Source of the DNA: Planctomycetota bacterium
GTDB lineage: Bacteria; Planctomycetota; Planctomycetia; Pirellulales; Pirellulaceae
Assembly (NCBI GenBank): GCA_026692865.1
Contig: JAPLNI010000058.1
Location: forward strand, 496,938-560,937
DNA length: 64,000 nt
Reading direction: 5' to 3'
Shown piece after piece: positions 38,601 to 46,738 of the stretch. Below the pieces are notes generated by a model, which had not been told where the DNA came from, did no database searches, and saw only the letters and a list, made by a program, of their open reading frames with translations. Position numbers and translations under genes: made by a program. Within the stretch, counting starts at the first letter, position 1; each line of letters opens with the position of its first letter.

Positions 38601-39293
38601 GGCTTCGTCTGTGAGTTTTTGAATGGAACTGCGTTGATCCGCGATGAGTTTCGGCAACTCCTTTCGACGAGCCTCACGTGTCGTTATTGCCAACTCGGTT
38701 TTGGTTCGCCCATCTAACGCTATCTGATAATTTGTTTGCTGAGTTTGCAGCAGATCCTGTAGAGCCTGGAGTGAATACGATCGCAACGCGCTTTCAGAAA
38801 CAACGTCTCGTGGAGGGGGATTCTCTTTACGTCGTTTCGATTCTAGAGTCGCTGTGGGGGCCGCTTCTGCACTTGCAGTAAATTCCTTAAGACGCTTCTC
38901 GTCCTCGGCTCGGGAGCGAATGGCAACTAGGATCGCTTCATAAGTTTGCACCAAAGATTGCTTTACCTCAGGAAGCAAGGTTGTATCGGCTTGCACTTGA
39001 GCAGACCGACTTTGAATGGTTTCTAAGGTTATCGGAGCAGACTCAGGAAGGACATTTGATGTTGGGCTGCTGCTAGTCGTTGTAGGAGACGCTTGCGGTT
39101 TTTCGATGGGAGGTATGGCAATAAAACTATTCGCCGGTGGTAGACCCTGCGCATGACTGACATCGCATCCAATTGCTATCCAAATGCAAATGCAAACACC
39201 GGCGTTCGAGATAGAGACGTTTGCAACGGAACTTGATAGAGAGTTTTTGCTTTTCAACTTCATGAGAAGTCCGAAGAGTTTTTTGAGAATCAC
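35622..39293 (-). CDS. Large MscS-family mechanosensitive channel (KefA-like)
   Basis: A 1223-residue inner-membrane channel. The first about 570 residues have a signal segment and a long periplasmic coiled coil rich in Glu/Lys/Gln (LKRLEQEARTTEAEAELLPL, KELNEELNKRRETKIEEERDK). Multiple membrane helices follow. The C-terminal MscS pore and beta domain contains VAALGVGLGFGLQEIFANF, LLFEQPIRVGDIITVGD and NKDLITGRLLNWTL. This layout matches MscK/KefA and MscM. The GTG start at 39293 overlaps the stop of the metalloprotease gene (GTGA), with AAGG 5 nt upstream, suggesting coupled translation. ATG 39263 is the alternative. Family function is osmotic-shock release; the coupled protease is unusual. 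Confidence 0.92.
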   Translation of the reverse strand: MILKKLFGLLMKLKSKNSLSSSVANVSISNAGVCICIWIAIGCDVSHAQGLPPANSFIAIPPIEKPQASPTTTSSSPTSNVLPESAPITLETIQSRSAQVQADTTLLPEVKQSLVQTYEAILVAIRSRAEDEKRLKEFTASAEAAPTATLESKRRKENPPPRDVVSESALRSYSLQALQDLLQTQQTNYQIALDGRTKTELAITTREARRKELPKLIADQRSSIQKLTDEAALPASESTEPVVSEALALLGRAKVAAASERLKRLEQEARTTEAEAELLPLRKEIYTTDERYFQLRIKELNEELNKRRETKIEEERDKVLALAEEAPPEIKWLADRLVSRADAWLELAKKNTAIQLEIEQAKSKQRFWQERFSIMQNRSLAKNRSGFMTINNWNGLLLRRHRSELPDEAKLNTQLDQNLTRIQQTETLIIELEDWKNQNSTTQLEDPSLNAIPADLLDEDAFIARTDAIDRDAKLNLSPTLVQKADRLLAAERELVSNFSIDAASFSDNLFELSEIRQETLNLVGNYRNFIDQHILWIRSASPFSRSDTRQLWPALKWLFDVKQWSDAFQQLMTELRQRPWEAPIILILFSVLVFQNAKIRRLISSLGERAARSTNTEFSPTAKTIGLTVILSSPWVLLLAYLGSRLVGASNPTTFSTAVGMGLLVAARYFFPLELIRQICRPGGLAEKHFEISNNVTALVRSNLRWLIDLGVPATAVVAVLFSSGDEKFENSLGRLAFAFVLILTCVFLVIVFRPTKGVFRQYIKNHEGGWADRLRYVWYFGLCCGPVLLCFNSLMGYHYTAVRLSMHWYTTIITLVGLLILNQIMQRWLLLSRRKIMANQARLRLQQAQQQREAVVNPTSPNSLFTDTGSTGPETSGTDWNTIHNQVDLAEINAQTIRLGTSLIVVTALIAVFYIWSGVLPAVNMLDSIELWQVDGDAPGLKIPITLGNIILSIPIVVLMFVAARNLPGLLEIALLQYLPIENSVRYAISSLSRYVIVFVGIAFAFYYLGVRWTNVQWLVAALGVGLGFGLQEIFANFISGLILLFEQPIRVGDIITVGDTSGTVSKIRVRATTITNFEKQELIIPNKDLITGRLLNWTLSDSTTRMMVKIGLAYGSDTDLACRLIHKICTEHPNVLSDPPPTSHVEGFQDSTLLVNVRFFVDSLDKRLPTNHDIHSAIHREFNKAGIIFGFPQRDINVKSLPESLFGMITTRVTKDPNAN

Positions 39294-40834
39294 TTGGCCT
39301 TATCGCTTTCCACGGTCTGCTTTGTAGGAAAGGTCTTTTCTTTGGTCGTAAATAGTTTTGCCGAATCGATTACTGATTCGGCAATTTCATCATCGAGGCC
39401 TTGGACCAAGATTACGCGTTTGTCATCTTGTTGGATTGATACCTTCCATCGGATTGGGTTGGGTGTCTCGATGGTTGATTCGGCATTTTCTTTTGGTGAT
39501 TCAGTTAGTAGTCGAATCTTGCGTTCTACATACCTCTTGTAGGTAGCAGCAAACTCCTCGGCATCTGCGACAGAATCCCACGCAGAAGCCCAAACAACCG
39601 CACGATTCGTTGTGCCGTCGTTCTGTTTCGATTCGTAGACTTCGTAACGATCGCCGTCCCAACCGGCCGCGGCCTGACGTTGAACGTCGACATCGCCGAG
39701 CATGATCGCTGTTTGAAATTCGCCCATGCAATTGCCGCCCAAATGATTCCAAGCGTCACCAAGTAAGCTGTCGGCTTTCGGTATGGTGATTGTTACAGGT
39801 TGATCAGGTTGAAAGAGATACTTTTCGGGATGCAGGATCTGTTCTGTGCTTACCGGTGGCGACGCAAATGCTCGATCGATCTCACGGAAGCGATCTCGCC
39901 GAGTAAGGTAGATTGAGAACGCCATGCCGTTCATGTACGGGAACAACAAAGACTCGCGGAAAATTCTAGGTGCCGTTCGATAGGTGCTCCCACTAGCCAT
40001 TGGTAGTGTCATCTTGAGCATCCCAAACATAGCTTCTGCGACTTGAGGATCCATTTGAAGCAAATCATCGCTTGAGCCATCAGCTCTTCCCATGTCGACG
40101 AACATCACCAGTGTCGCGTCACCTTCGACAAGCGAAGAATAAGCAAGAGTCATGTCATCGTCTTCCGAAACGAGTTTCGTTTGCGATTCAAGATCGAATA
40201 GTTGGTCTTGCAATGCGTGCGTCAATTCGTGGGCTAATGTTGTCTTCTGCTCTTCTTTGTCGAACGAAGAGTCAGGCTTAGAAAGCCAGCCAAAGATCCC
40301 TTTCTGTTTTGCCTTGGCATCTTCGGAAGGATTGTCGTGAATCAGCACCATCGCTTTGGTTCTGGGATCATAAAAACCACCGACTTCTTCCGTGTAAAGT
40401 TGGATCATCGTTTTATCGATATTCATGGACTCGGGGGCCAGTCCGAAGACTTTGAAGGTCGCTTCCATTAGATGCAACTCGGCAGGCGTTAACTCCAGCT
40501 TGAACTGCTCGGTCATCTCCTTGGCGAGCTCCTCGCGATTCATAAGCTTTGGTTTTACCATTTCCTTGAATGGTTTCCCTCGCAAATCGGCGACGACGCT
40601 CATGTACGCTTCGGTGTATTTTTCGACCGCTTGTTGGTACTTCCCTTGGTCCGCAAATCGGTCTCCATCCAAAGTGAGTTGTTCGATCTGCTGCGTTGTC
40701 AATTGCTTAGGTGGTTGCGGCAACGCTGCAGGCGTTTCACCCCGAATATTGGATACTGCGGTGGATGACGCCAGCATGAAATATAACGCCATACAAGTCG
40801 ACACACATTGGGCAAAACAAGATCGTAAAATCAT
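39290..40834 (-). CDS. Predicted secreted zinc metalloprotease (HExxH)
   Basis: A 514-residue exported protein with a signal peptide (CMALYFMLASSTAVS). A TPR-like stretch (DQGKYQQAVEKYTEAY) precedes a metalloprotease core: HELTH (H202, E203, H206) and E237 in SLVEGDATLVM, a plausible third zinc ligand in the gluzincin manner. NKTMI and VGGFYDPRTKAMVLIHD just before the motif resemble the first strands of such domains. The family is uncharacterised. Its stop overlaps the MscS start, so both are probably made together. Whether it is catalytically active is inferred from the motif only. Confidence 0.75.
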   Translation of the reverse strand: MILRSCFAQCVSTCMALYFMLASSTAVSNIRGETPAALPQPPKQLTTQQIEQLTLDGDRFADQGKYQQAVEKYTEAYMSVVADLRGKPFKEMVKPKLMNREELAKEMTEQFKLELTPAELHLMEATFKVFGLAPESMNIDKTMIQLYTEEVGGFYDPRTKAMVLIHDNPSEDAKAKQKGIFGWLSKPDSSFDKEEQKTTLAHELTHALQDQLFDLESQTKLVSEDDDMTLAYSSLVEGDATLVMFVDMGRADGSSDDLLQMDPQVAEAMFGMLKMTLPMASGSTYRTAPRIFRESLLFPYMNGMAFSIYLTRRDRFREIDRAFASPPVSTEQILHPEKYLFQPDQPVTITIPKADSLLGDAWNHLGGNCMGEFQTAIMLGDVDVQRQAAAGWDGDRYEVYESKQNDGTTNRAVVWASAWDSVADAEEFAATYKRYVERKIRLLTESPKENAESTIETPNPIRWKVSIQQDDKRVILVQGLDDEIAESVIDSAKLFTTKEKTFPTKQTVESDKAK

Positions 40835-41151
40835 GGGAGTGTTTATGTTGAAATTAGTTTGGAAACGAGTCGGTCGTACTAGCTGTCAAGTCACGCCTGA
40901 GCGAAGTCGGATTTTTGGGCCTGGATTCAATCAAGGCAAATCGTCTTCTCGTTGTTGACCAACTTGCGTCGCGCAGGGGGGTAACATTGAACGAGTATCA
41001 AGCTTAACATTGGTGATGCAAAGCGTGCTATAGCGACGACTCCGGACTTGGATCTGAAGTAAGAACTAAAGCACGTCATTCTGCTCCCTAAACCCCTTGT
41101 GAATGGCGTTTTTCGAGCTTCTGAGTATCAATTTATGGATCAGAATTTAAT
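40835..41151. other. Divergent intergenic region
   Basis: A 317-bp gap between the metalloprotease and DUF885 genes, both predicted exported peptidases. It should carry both promoters. No repeat, RNA gene or clear operator is seen. Confidence 0.4.
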
Positions 41152-42921
41152 ATGCGAAGTTTTGCCCAACTTTTAATCTGCTGGCTGTTTTTGTTTTCGA
41201 ATGGGAATCTTGCTTTGAGCCAATCATCAGACACGGCGTTGAAACAATTGTTCGAGGACTATCACGAACAGTTCCTTACTATGTTTCCCTTGGAAGCGAC
41301 GGCGTTTGGAGAGAGTCGATACAACGATCTTCTACAGATTGACATCGACCCCGGATTTGCGCAGAAAGAGTCGCAGTTTTACCGTCAAACGCTTCGTCGG
41401 CTTGACGCAGTCGATCTATCGAAGGCAACCGAAACAAATCGACTCGCCGCCGAGATCCTTCAGTACGAACTCAACCAACGACTCCTCGGGTTGAGTTTTG
41501 ATTTGGACCGAATCCCCTTTCATCAATTCGATGGACTTCCGCTTTCATTTGGACAAATGGGAAGTGGGACTGGAAGCCAACCATTTAAGTCTGTCAAAGA
41601 TTACAACAACTGGCTTAAACGAGTCGACTCATTCGCAATCTGGTGCAAAGCGGCCATCGAGCGATTTCGCGATGGCATCAAGGATGATTATGTCCTTCCT
41701 AAGATTCTGGTCGAGCGAATGATTAAACAGATGCTTGATCCTTCGATTACTAATGAAGATCCTGAAAAGAATTTGTTCTACGGCCCAATCAATTTGTTAC
41801 CGGCTAAGTTCTCCGATACCGAGAAAGCAACACTCACCGCCGCTTATAAAAAAGCGATCGTCGAAGTGATCGTCCCATCGTATTGTTCGTTGGGAGATTT
41901 TCTTCGAGATGAATATCTTCCGAAGGCTCGGGCTACATCGGGACTTGTTGGATTGAAAGGTGGTCTTGAGCAATATCAGTACTGGGTCCGACGATGGACA
42001 ACTACTGCTTTAACTCCAGACGAAATTTACGAGAAGGGGAGACAAGAGGTCGATAGAATTCTTGATGAAATGGAATCGGTGAAACAAGAGATGGGCTTTA
42101 AAGGAACGCTCGCCGAGTTCTTTGTTCACTTACGCAATGATGCGAGCTACAAGCCATTTAAAACTCCTGAAGAAGTACTTGCCTTTTTCACTGCGGTCCA
42201 ATCGAAGCTAGAACCACAGCTTGCGACAGCATTCTCGAATCGGCCCAAGACTCCATTTGAAATACGGAGAACAGAATCGTTCCGTGAAATGACTGCGAGT
42301 GCGGAATACCACCCAGGCTCTGAAGATGGCTCTCGGCCTGGCATTTTTTATACTCCGATCCCGGATGCGACTCAGTTCAATATCACGAGCGGCATGGAGT
42401 CGTTGTTTCTCCACGAAGCAATTCCTGGACATCACTATCAAATTTCTCTGCAACAAGAGAATCAAGAGTTACCGAAATTTGCGAGGTTCCTTTGGTACGG
42501 TGCGTACGGCGAAGGATGGGCACTTTATTGTGAATCGATCGGCAAGGAACTGGGGCTCTACACCGATCCCAAGCAACGCATCGGAGCCTTAAGTGATGAA
42601 ATGCACCGAGCAGTCCGATTAGTGATCGATGTTGGAATGCACTGGAAAGGGATGACTCGCGAAGAGGCCATCGAATACATGATGTCCAAAGAGCCGATAA
42701 GCGAGGAAGGGGCCATCGCAGAAGTAGAACGCTACATGGCCTACCCTGCTCAAGCTTTGTCGTACAAAATTGGCCAGCTCAAGATGAGTGAATTACGCAA
42801 ACGCTATGAAATGAAACATGGTGAAAAGTTTTCACTACCTGAGTTTCACGATCAAGTGCTTAGTAAAGGTTGTATGCCTCTGGATATCTTGGAAAAGCGG
42901 CTTGATGCGTGGAAGCCGTAA
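41152..42921 (+). CDS. DUF885 family secreted peptidase-like protein
   Basis: A 589-residue exported protein with a signal peptide (FAQLLICWLFLFSNGNLALS). It belongs to DUF885: the zinc-binding motif HEAIPGHHYQ (H421, E422) and the later YGEGWALYCESIG with its Glu are the family's M32-like metallopeptidase signature. ATFGESRYND near the start and EVERYMAYPAQALSYKIGQ near the end are also conserved. The length fits the family. Function is probably peptide hydrolysis outside the cytoplasm; the substrate is unknown. Confidence 0.92.
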   Translation: MRSFAQLLICWLFLFSNGNLALSQSSDTALKQLFEDYHEQFLTMFPLEATAFGESRYNDLLQIDIDPGFAQKESQFYRQTLRRLDAVDLSKATETNRLAAEILQYELNQRLLGLSFDLDRIPFHQFDGLPLSFGQMGSGTGSQPFKSVKDYNNWLKRVDSFAIWCKAAIERFRDGIKDDYVLPKILVERMIKQMLDPSITNEDPEKNLFYGPINLLPAKFSDTEKATLTAAYKKAIVEVIVPSYCSLGDFLRDEYLPKARATSGLVGLKGGLEQYQYWVRRWTTTALTPDEIYEKGRQEVDRILDEMESVKQEMGFKGTLAEFFVHLRNDASYKPFKTPEEVLAFFTAVQSKLEPQLATAFSNRPKTPFEIRRTESFREMTASAEYHPGSEDGSRPGIFYTPIPDATQFNITSGMESLFLHEAIPGHHYQISLQQENQELPKFARFLWYGAYGEGWALYCESIGKELGLYTDPKQRIGALSDEMHRAVRLVIDVGMHWKGMTREEAIEYMMSKEPISEEGAIAEVERYMAYPAQALSYKIGQLKMSELRKRYEMKHGEKFSLPEFHDQVLSKGCMPLDILEKRLDAWKP

Positions 42922-42950
42922 CGAATAGCGAAAAAAATTAGGGCGTACTG

Positions 42951-43033
42951 GTATTAGATGTCGTAAGAAATCTGAAGAAGCGAGCTTTTAGCGATTTCCA
43001 CGTAAAAGTCTGAATTCTTACAAATTCAGCTAC
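42951..43033 (+). repeat. REP-doublet element, copy 2 (degenerate left half)
   Basis: An 83-bp copy of the element seen at 14113. The left half has GTATT in place of GTAGC and AGATGTC-GTAA-GAAATCT with one mismatch. The right half is CTGAATTC-TTAC-AAATTCAG followed by GCTAC. It lies between the 3' end of the DUF885 gene and the 3' end of the PII gene. Confidence 0.75.
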
Positions 43034-43049
43034 CCATGGTCTACGAGCT

Positions 43050-43397
43050 TTAAACGGCGCTTGCCCCACGACCTTCGGTTTCGACATTGATGACTTCCGT
43101 GCAAGGCAAGACGAATACTTTCCCGTCGCCAATGTTGCCATCAATTCCGCTTCTGGAGGATTCGCTTATGGTTTGCAGCGTTCTATCCAGAAAGTCTTCG
43201 TTCACTACGATCTCAAGCATTACTTTGCGAAGCAAATTTGTTTGATATTCCATACCTCGAAAGGTTGCGGTTTGTCCTCGTTGGCGAGCGTAACCATGAG
43301 CGTCACTCACCGTAAGTCGATGAACACCGATCCTCCGCAGTGCGTCGCGGACTGCGTGAAGTTTTGTCGGTTGGATAATAGCAATGATCATTCGCAT
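43050..43397 (-). CDS. PII-type nitrogen regulatory protein
   Basis: A 115-residue PII signal transducer (GlnB/GlnK type), which binds ATP, ADP and 2-oxoglutarate and controls nitrogen assimilation. ATG 43397 ([20 protein letters not shown]) aligns with the usual start. The T-loop (about residues 37-55) keeps Tyr51, the uridylylation site of proteobacterial PII (RGMEYQTN), but has Phe46 where E. coli has Tyr. The B-loop segment [12 protein letters not shown] is intact. It overlaps the end of kdsA by 10 nt. A link between PII and Kdo synthesis is not known; no amtB or glnA gene is nearby. The long upstream open extension to 43451 is not conserved. Confidence 0.9.
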   Translation of the reverse strand: MRMIIAIIQPTKLHAVRDALRRIGVHRLTVSDAHGYARQRGQTATFRGMEYQTNLLRKVMLEIVVNEDFLDRTLQTISESSRSGIDGNIGDGKVFVLPCTEVINVETEGRGASAV

Positions 43398-44239
43398 GTC
43401 GTATTGAGATCCTTTGCTGTTTCCCAGATTCGAATTACGCCTCGTAGGCAACTTGCGAATTTATCTAATGGAATCATGTTGGGTCCGTCGCTCGGAGATT
43501 CGTCAGGTCGAGGATGCGTTTCAAAGAAGAAACCGTTGACGCCCAGGGCCGCAGCGGCTCTTGCCAGGGGCTCGACCATGGCCCGATTTCCACCCGTTTT
43601 GCCACCTGCGCCGCTGGGTTGTTGAACCGAATGAGTCGCGTCAAAGATCACCGGCGCGCCCAACGATTGCATGATTGGAATCGATTGCATATCGTTCACC
43701 AAACGACCATAGCCAAAGAACGTGCCTCGTTCGCATAGCATCAGTCCACCGCTGCCCGATGCTCGCACTTTTTCAACCACATATTGCATATCATTCGGCG
43801 CCATGAACTGACCTTTTTTGACATTCAATGGCTTGCCTGTTTCTGCCGCAGCGACCAGCAGGTCAGTTTGTCTAGCCAGGAAGGCGGGAATCTGTAGAAG
43901 GTCGCAGACTTGAGCGGCCGGTTCTGCTTGCTCAGGAAGGTGAATGTCAGTGGTAACGGGAATCGAGAGCTTTTGAGAGATTCGCTGCAGTATCTCCAGT
44001 CCCGCGTAGAGGCCTGGTCCACGAAAACTTCCAGCGCTAGTTCGATTTGCTTTGTCAAATGAGGCTTTAAAAACGAAAGGTAGTGCGAGTTCGTTTGCAA
44101 TCGAAACCAAGCGTTCGGCAATCTCCATCGCGAGTGTCTCAGACTCGAGAACACATGGGCCTGCAATCAACAGTGGCCGACAACCTTGGCCTACCAAGAG
44201 ATTACGAATCGTAACATTTTGCATCATAACTTTTTGCAT
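43388..44239 (-). CDS. kdsA: 2-dehydro-3-deoxyphosphooctonate aldolase (Kdo-8-P synthase)
   Basis: KdsA condenses phosphoenolpyruvate with arabinose 5-phosphate to make Kdo 8-phosphate for lipopolysaccharide. The 283-residue length is normal. [33 protein letters not shown] and [12 protein letters not shown] are family signatures. ATG 44239 is taken as the start; two further ATGs follow within 5 codons. Its end overlaps the PII gene. A second Kdo gene, waaA, lies at 57999. Together they support a lipid A-Kdo outer membrane. Confidence 0.96.
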   Translation of the reverse strand: MQKVMMQNVTIRNLLVGQGCRPLLIAGPCVLESETLAMEIAERLVSIANELALPFVFKASFDKANRTSAGSFRGPGLYAGLEILQRISQKLSIPVTTDIHLPEQAEPAAQVCDLLQIPAFLARQTDLLVAAAETGKPLNVKKGQFMAPNDMQYVVEKVRASGSGGLMLCERGTFFGYGRLVNDMQSIPIMQSLGAPVIFDATHSVQQPSGAGGKTGGNRAMVEPLARAAAALGVNGFFFETHPRPDESPSDGPNMIPLDKFASCLRGVIRIWETAKDLNTTCE

Positions 44240-44389
44240 CGTGCGTGCAGATCATCCTGAGTATTAAGTTTGAATACGTTAAAGCGAGGCTTTACTTTTA
44301 TGCTGTTTTTTGTTGATGAAATAATTGGAGATATAGCTTTTTCGCGTCTTGGAGAGACGCTGCTAATTGTGTTGTTACAATGCGTAGTA

Positions 44390-45415
44390 CTAACTGCGAG
44401 GGAGCTTTAGTCCCATTGTTTTCATGAGCAGTTGCATGTCGGCCCACGTTAATCGCTTTGCATCTTCATTTCTAAGCAAGTACGCTGGATGATAGGTTAC
44501 CAGCACTTGCGCTCCGCGGAAACGGTGAAATCGACCTCGCAATCGTCCAACAGGTTCTGTGGACTTGAGGACCGCGCGAACGGCGACAGCACCAAGGCAC
44601 ACAATAAATTCGGGCTGAAGAAGTTCCAGTTGAGCATCGAAATAGGGGCGACAGTTTTCAATCTCGGCGTCTGAAGGGGTTCGATTAGCTGGGGGGCGAC
44701 ACTTGAGCGAGTTCAATATGTAAACATCGTCACGATGCATTTGTGATGCAGCGAGAATCTTATTCAGAAGTTGCCCTGCTGCACCGACGAAGGGAATACC
44801 CATGCGATCCTCATCAGCACCGGGGGCTTCACCAAAAAATACAACCCTTGGCTTTACTGCACCCACACCAAACACGGTTTGCTTTCGTGTACAAGCTAGC
44901 TCAGAACACCGACTGCAGGAAGCAACCTCAGCTTGTAATACTGCTAAGCTTTTGGACCGTTGCTCTTCGGAGTAGCTTTCGGACATCCATCGCTGTGGAT
45001 CTGTGGAATCGGGTACAGTGACTGAGCCAGCGGGTGTTGGACTGGTTCGCCTTCCAGAAATCGGTAACGAAGGTAAGGGAACTCGCGTTGTAGCTGGAAC
45101 GATTGCGGGTGATGAACTGTCCGATATAGTTTGAGCGGGGCGACTGGCAGCGGCACTATTCGAAGTAACTTCGATTGTCGATGCCCGCTGTACTGGCTGA
45201 GGCGTTGGTGCCTGTATAGTCGGTGCCTGTATAGATGTACGCGTCGTTAACGCTAGGCTTGCAAGCGGCCAATCCTGGCTGGTGATCTCGTTACCGATCA
45301 CGATGCGATCGCAACCGCATCGTTTCCAGTGCTCGAGCATCTGGATGGCAGCCCAGGCAACCTCATTCTCGGAAACATTGCTCTCGAATGGGTTTTTCTC
45401 GGGCGAATTGTTCAC
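44390..45415 (-). CDS. Family 4-like uracil-DNA glycosylase with N-terminal extension
   Basis: DNA repair enzyme that removes uracil. The C-terminal about 190 residues form the glycosylase: FFGEAPGADEDRMGIPFVG, LNSLKCRPPANRTPSDAEIENC and VTYHPAYLLRN. Four cysteines (CSRC, KC and NC) would bind the iron-sulfur cluster of family 4. The start is GTG 45415, without a strong ribosome site. The first about 140 residues are Pro/Thr/Ser-rich (for example APTIQAPTPQPVQRAS), likely disordered, longer than in most homologues. An N-terminal helix ending MLEHWKRCGCDRIVIGNE precedes it. Confidence 0.9.
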   Translation of the reverse strand: MNNSPEKNPFESNVSENEVAWAAIQMLEHWKRCGCDRIVIGNEITSQDWPLASLALTTRTSIQAPTIQAPTPQPVQRASTIEVTSNSAAASRPAQTISDSSSPAIVPATTRVPLPSLPISGRRTSPTPAGSVTVPDSTDPQRWMSESYSEEQRSKSLAVLQAEVASCSRCSELACTRKQTVFGVGAVKPRVVFFGEAPGADEDRMGIPFVGAAGQLLNKILAASQMHRDDVYILNSLKCRPPANRTPSDAEIENCRPYFDAQLELLQPEFIVCLGAVAVRAVLKSTEPVGRLRGRFHRFRGAQVLVTYHPAYLLRNEDAKRLTWADMQLLMKTMGLKLPRS

Positions 45416-45526
45416 AGTTGTATCTTTTTAGGGCAGTCTAGTGAGGAACTTCCAAGAAGTTCAAGGGATATTTTTGGCTATACTCAATATCCACTGGAGT
45501 CAAAAATTTGCAAGTAATCCAGACTC

Positions 45527-45610
45527 GTAGCAGATGTCGTAAGACATCTGAATACAGCAGCTTTTAAGCCTCATTTAAATTGACATCTGAATTCTTACGA
45601 ATTCAGCTAC
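45527..45610 (+). repeat. REP-doublet element, copy 3
   Basis: An 84-bp copy with the best-preserved ends: GTAGC then AGATGTC-GTAA-GACATCT on the left and CTGAATTC-TTAC-GAATTCAG then CTAC on the right. Both hairpins are perfect. It lies in the 341-bp gap between the divergent glycosylase and metallophosphoesterase genes; the rest of that gap shows no other feature. Confidence 0.85.
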
Positions 45611-45756
45611 CACCATATGCGATTTCGAAAATCGATAGGACTTGGACTGTCGAAGGGGGCATTACGTGATTAACGCGACGAGCGAAATCAGTTACATTAA
45701 TACTACCGGTTCCTATGTAAGGGCGTCCGAATCTAGCTCCTTAGTGGTTTTTTATT

Positions 45757-46503
45757 GTGCGCACAGCGATCGTTAGCGATATTCACGGCAATTTAGAAGC
45801 ATTAGTACAAGTTCTCGCTGACATTGCGACTCAGTCAATCGATCGCGTCGTTTGCTTGGGCGATACCGTTGGCTACGGTCCCAATCCTCGAGAATGTGTT
45901 GACTATGTGATGAATATGGATGCGTGCATCCTTGGTAACCACGATTATGGTGCTCTTATAGATGCAGAAGGCTTTAGTGCGGCAGCCGAGCAAGCAATTT
46001 TTTGGACTCGTTCGCAAATCGAAGCTGGTCCAGACAGCAACGCTACGCGGGTAAGGCTTCAGTTCCTCGCAAATCTTCCTCGAACGATCAAAGAACCCAA
46101 TGTTCTGTTCGTACACGGTTCGGTTCGAAATCCCCTGAACGAATACGTATTCCCTGAAGATGTACACAACCGCCGGAAGATCGATAAGCTCTTTTCGATG
46201 ATCAATGGCTGGTGCTTCCAGGGCCACACACACGTTCCTGGTGTTTTCACTTCAGATTTGCAGTTCATTCGCCCCGAAGAGTTAGATGGAACGATCCCGC
46301 TTACAGGAGCTCGTGCCATGATTAATGTTGGCAGCGTGGGCCAACCGCGTGATGGTGACTGGAGAAGCTGTTACGCGATCTTTGAAGATTCGAAGGTCCA
46401 ATATCGTCGCGTCGAATACGACGTGGAGAAGACAGCCCAAAAAATATTTGACATCCCCGAACTGGATAACTTCTTGGGCGAAAGAATTCGAAAAGGGCAG
46501 TAG
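45757..46503 (+). CDS. Calcineurin-like metallophosphoesterase (YfcE/MJ0936-like)
   Basis: A 248-residue cytosolic phosphoesterase. The start is GTG 45757. Metal-ligand blocks are SDIHGN, GDTVGYGP, GNHDYG, FVHGS and GHTHVPG, with NVGSVGQPRDGD near the end, the standard order of the small prokaryotic metallophosphoesterase family. It probably cleaves phosphodiesters using two divalent metals; the physiological substrate is unknown. Confidence 0.93.
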   Translation: MRTAIVSDIHGNLEALVQVLADIATQSIDRVVCLGDTVGYGPNPRECVDYVMNMDACILGNHDYGALIDAEGFSAAAEQAIFWTRSQIEAGPDSNATRVRLQFLANLPRTIKEPNVLFVHGSVRNPLNEYVFPEDVHNRRKIDKLFSMINGWCFQGHTHVPGVFTSDLQFIRPEELDGTIPLTGARAMINVGSVGQPRDGDWRSCYAIFEDSKVQYRRVEYDVEKTAQKIFDIPELDNFLGERIRKGQ

Positions 46504-46738
46504 TACTTGCGGGTCGCTCGTATTAGATTCACTCGAAGGATGGCTTTCACTGTGGAGGTGCTTTTTGTCGAACCCCATCAGCTTTCTTTTTGTCGTACTA
46601 TTAGTCGATTGGTGATTTAGTAAGAGTAACGCCGATGGCAGAGCACGAGCACGAGCACGAAAACACGGGAGCTGCGAATGACATCGTGAATCGAATGGTA
46701 GTCAGATAGATGTGTTACTTTTTTGGAGAATTTCCCAT

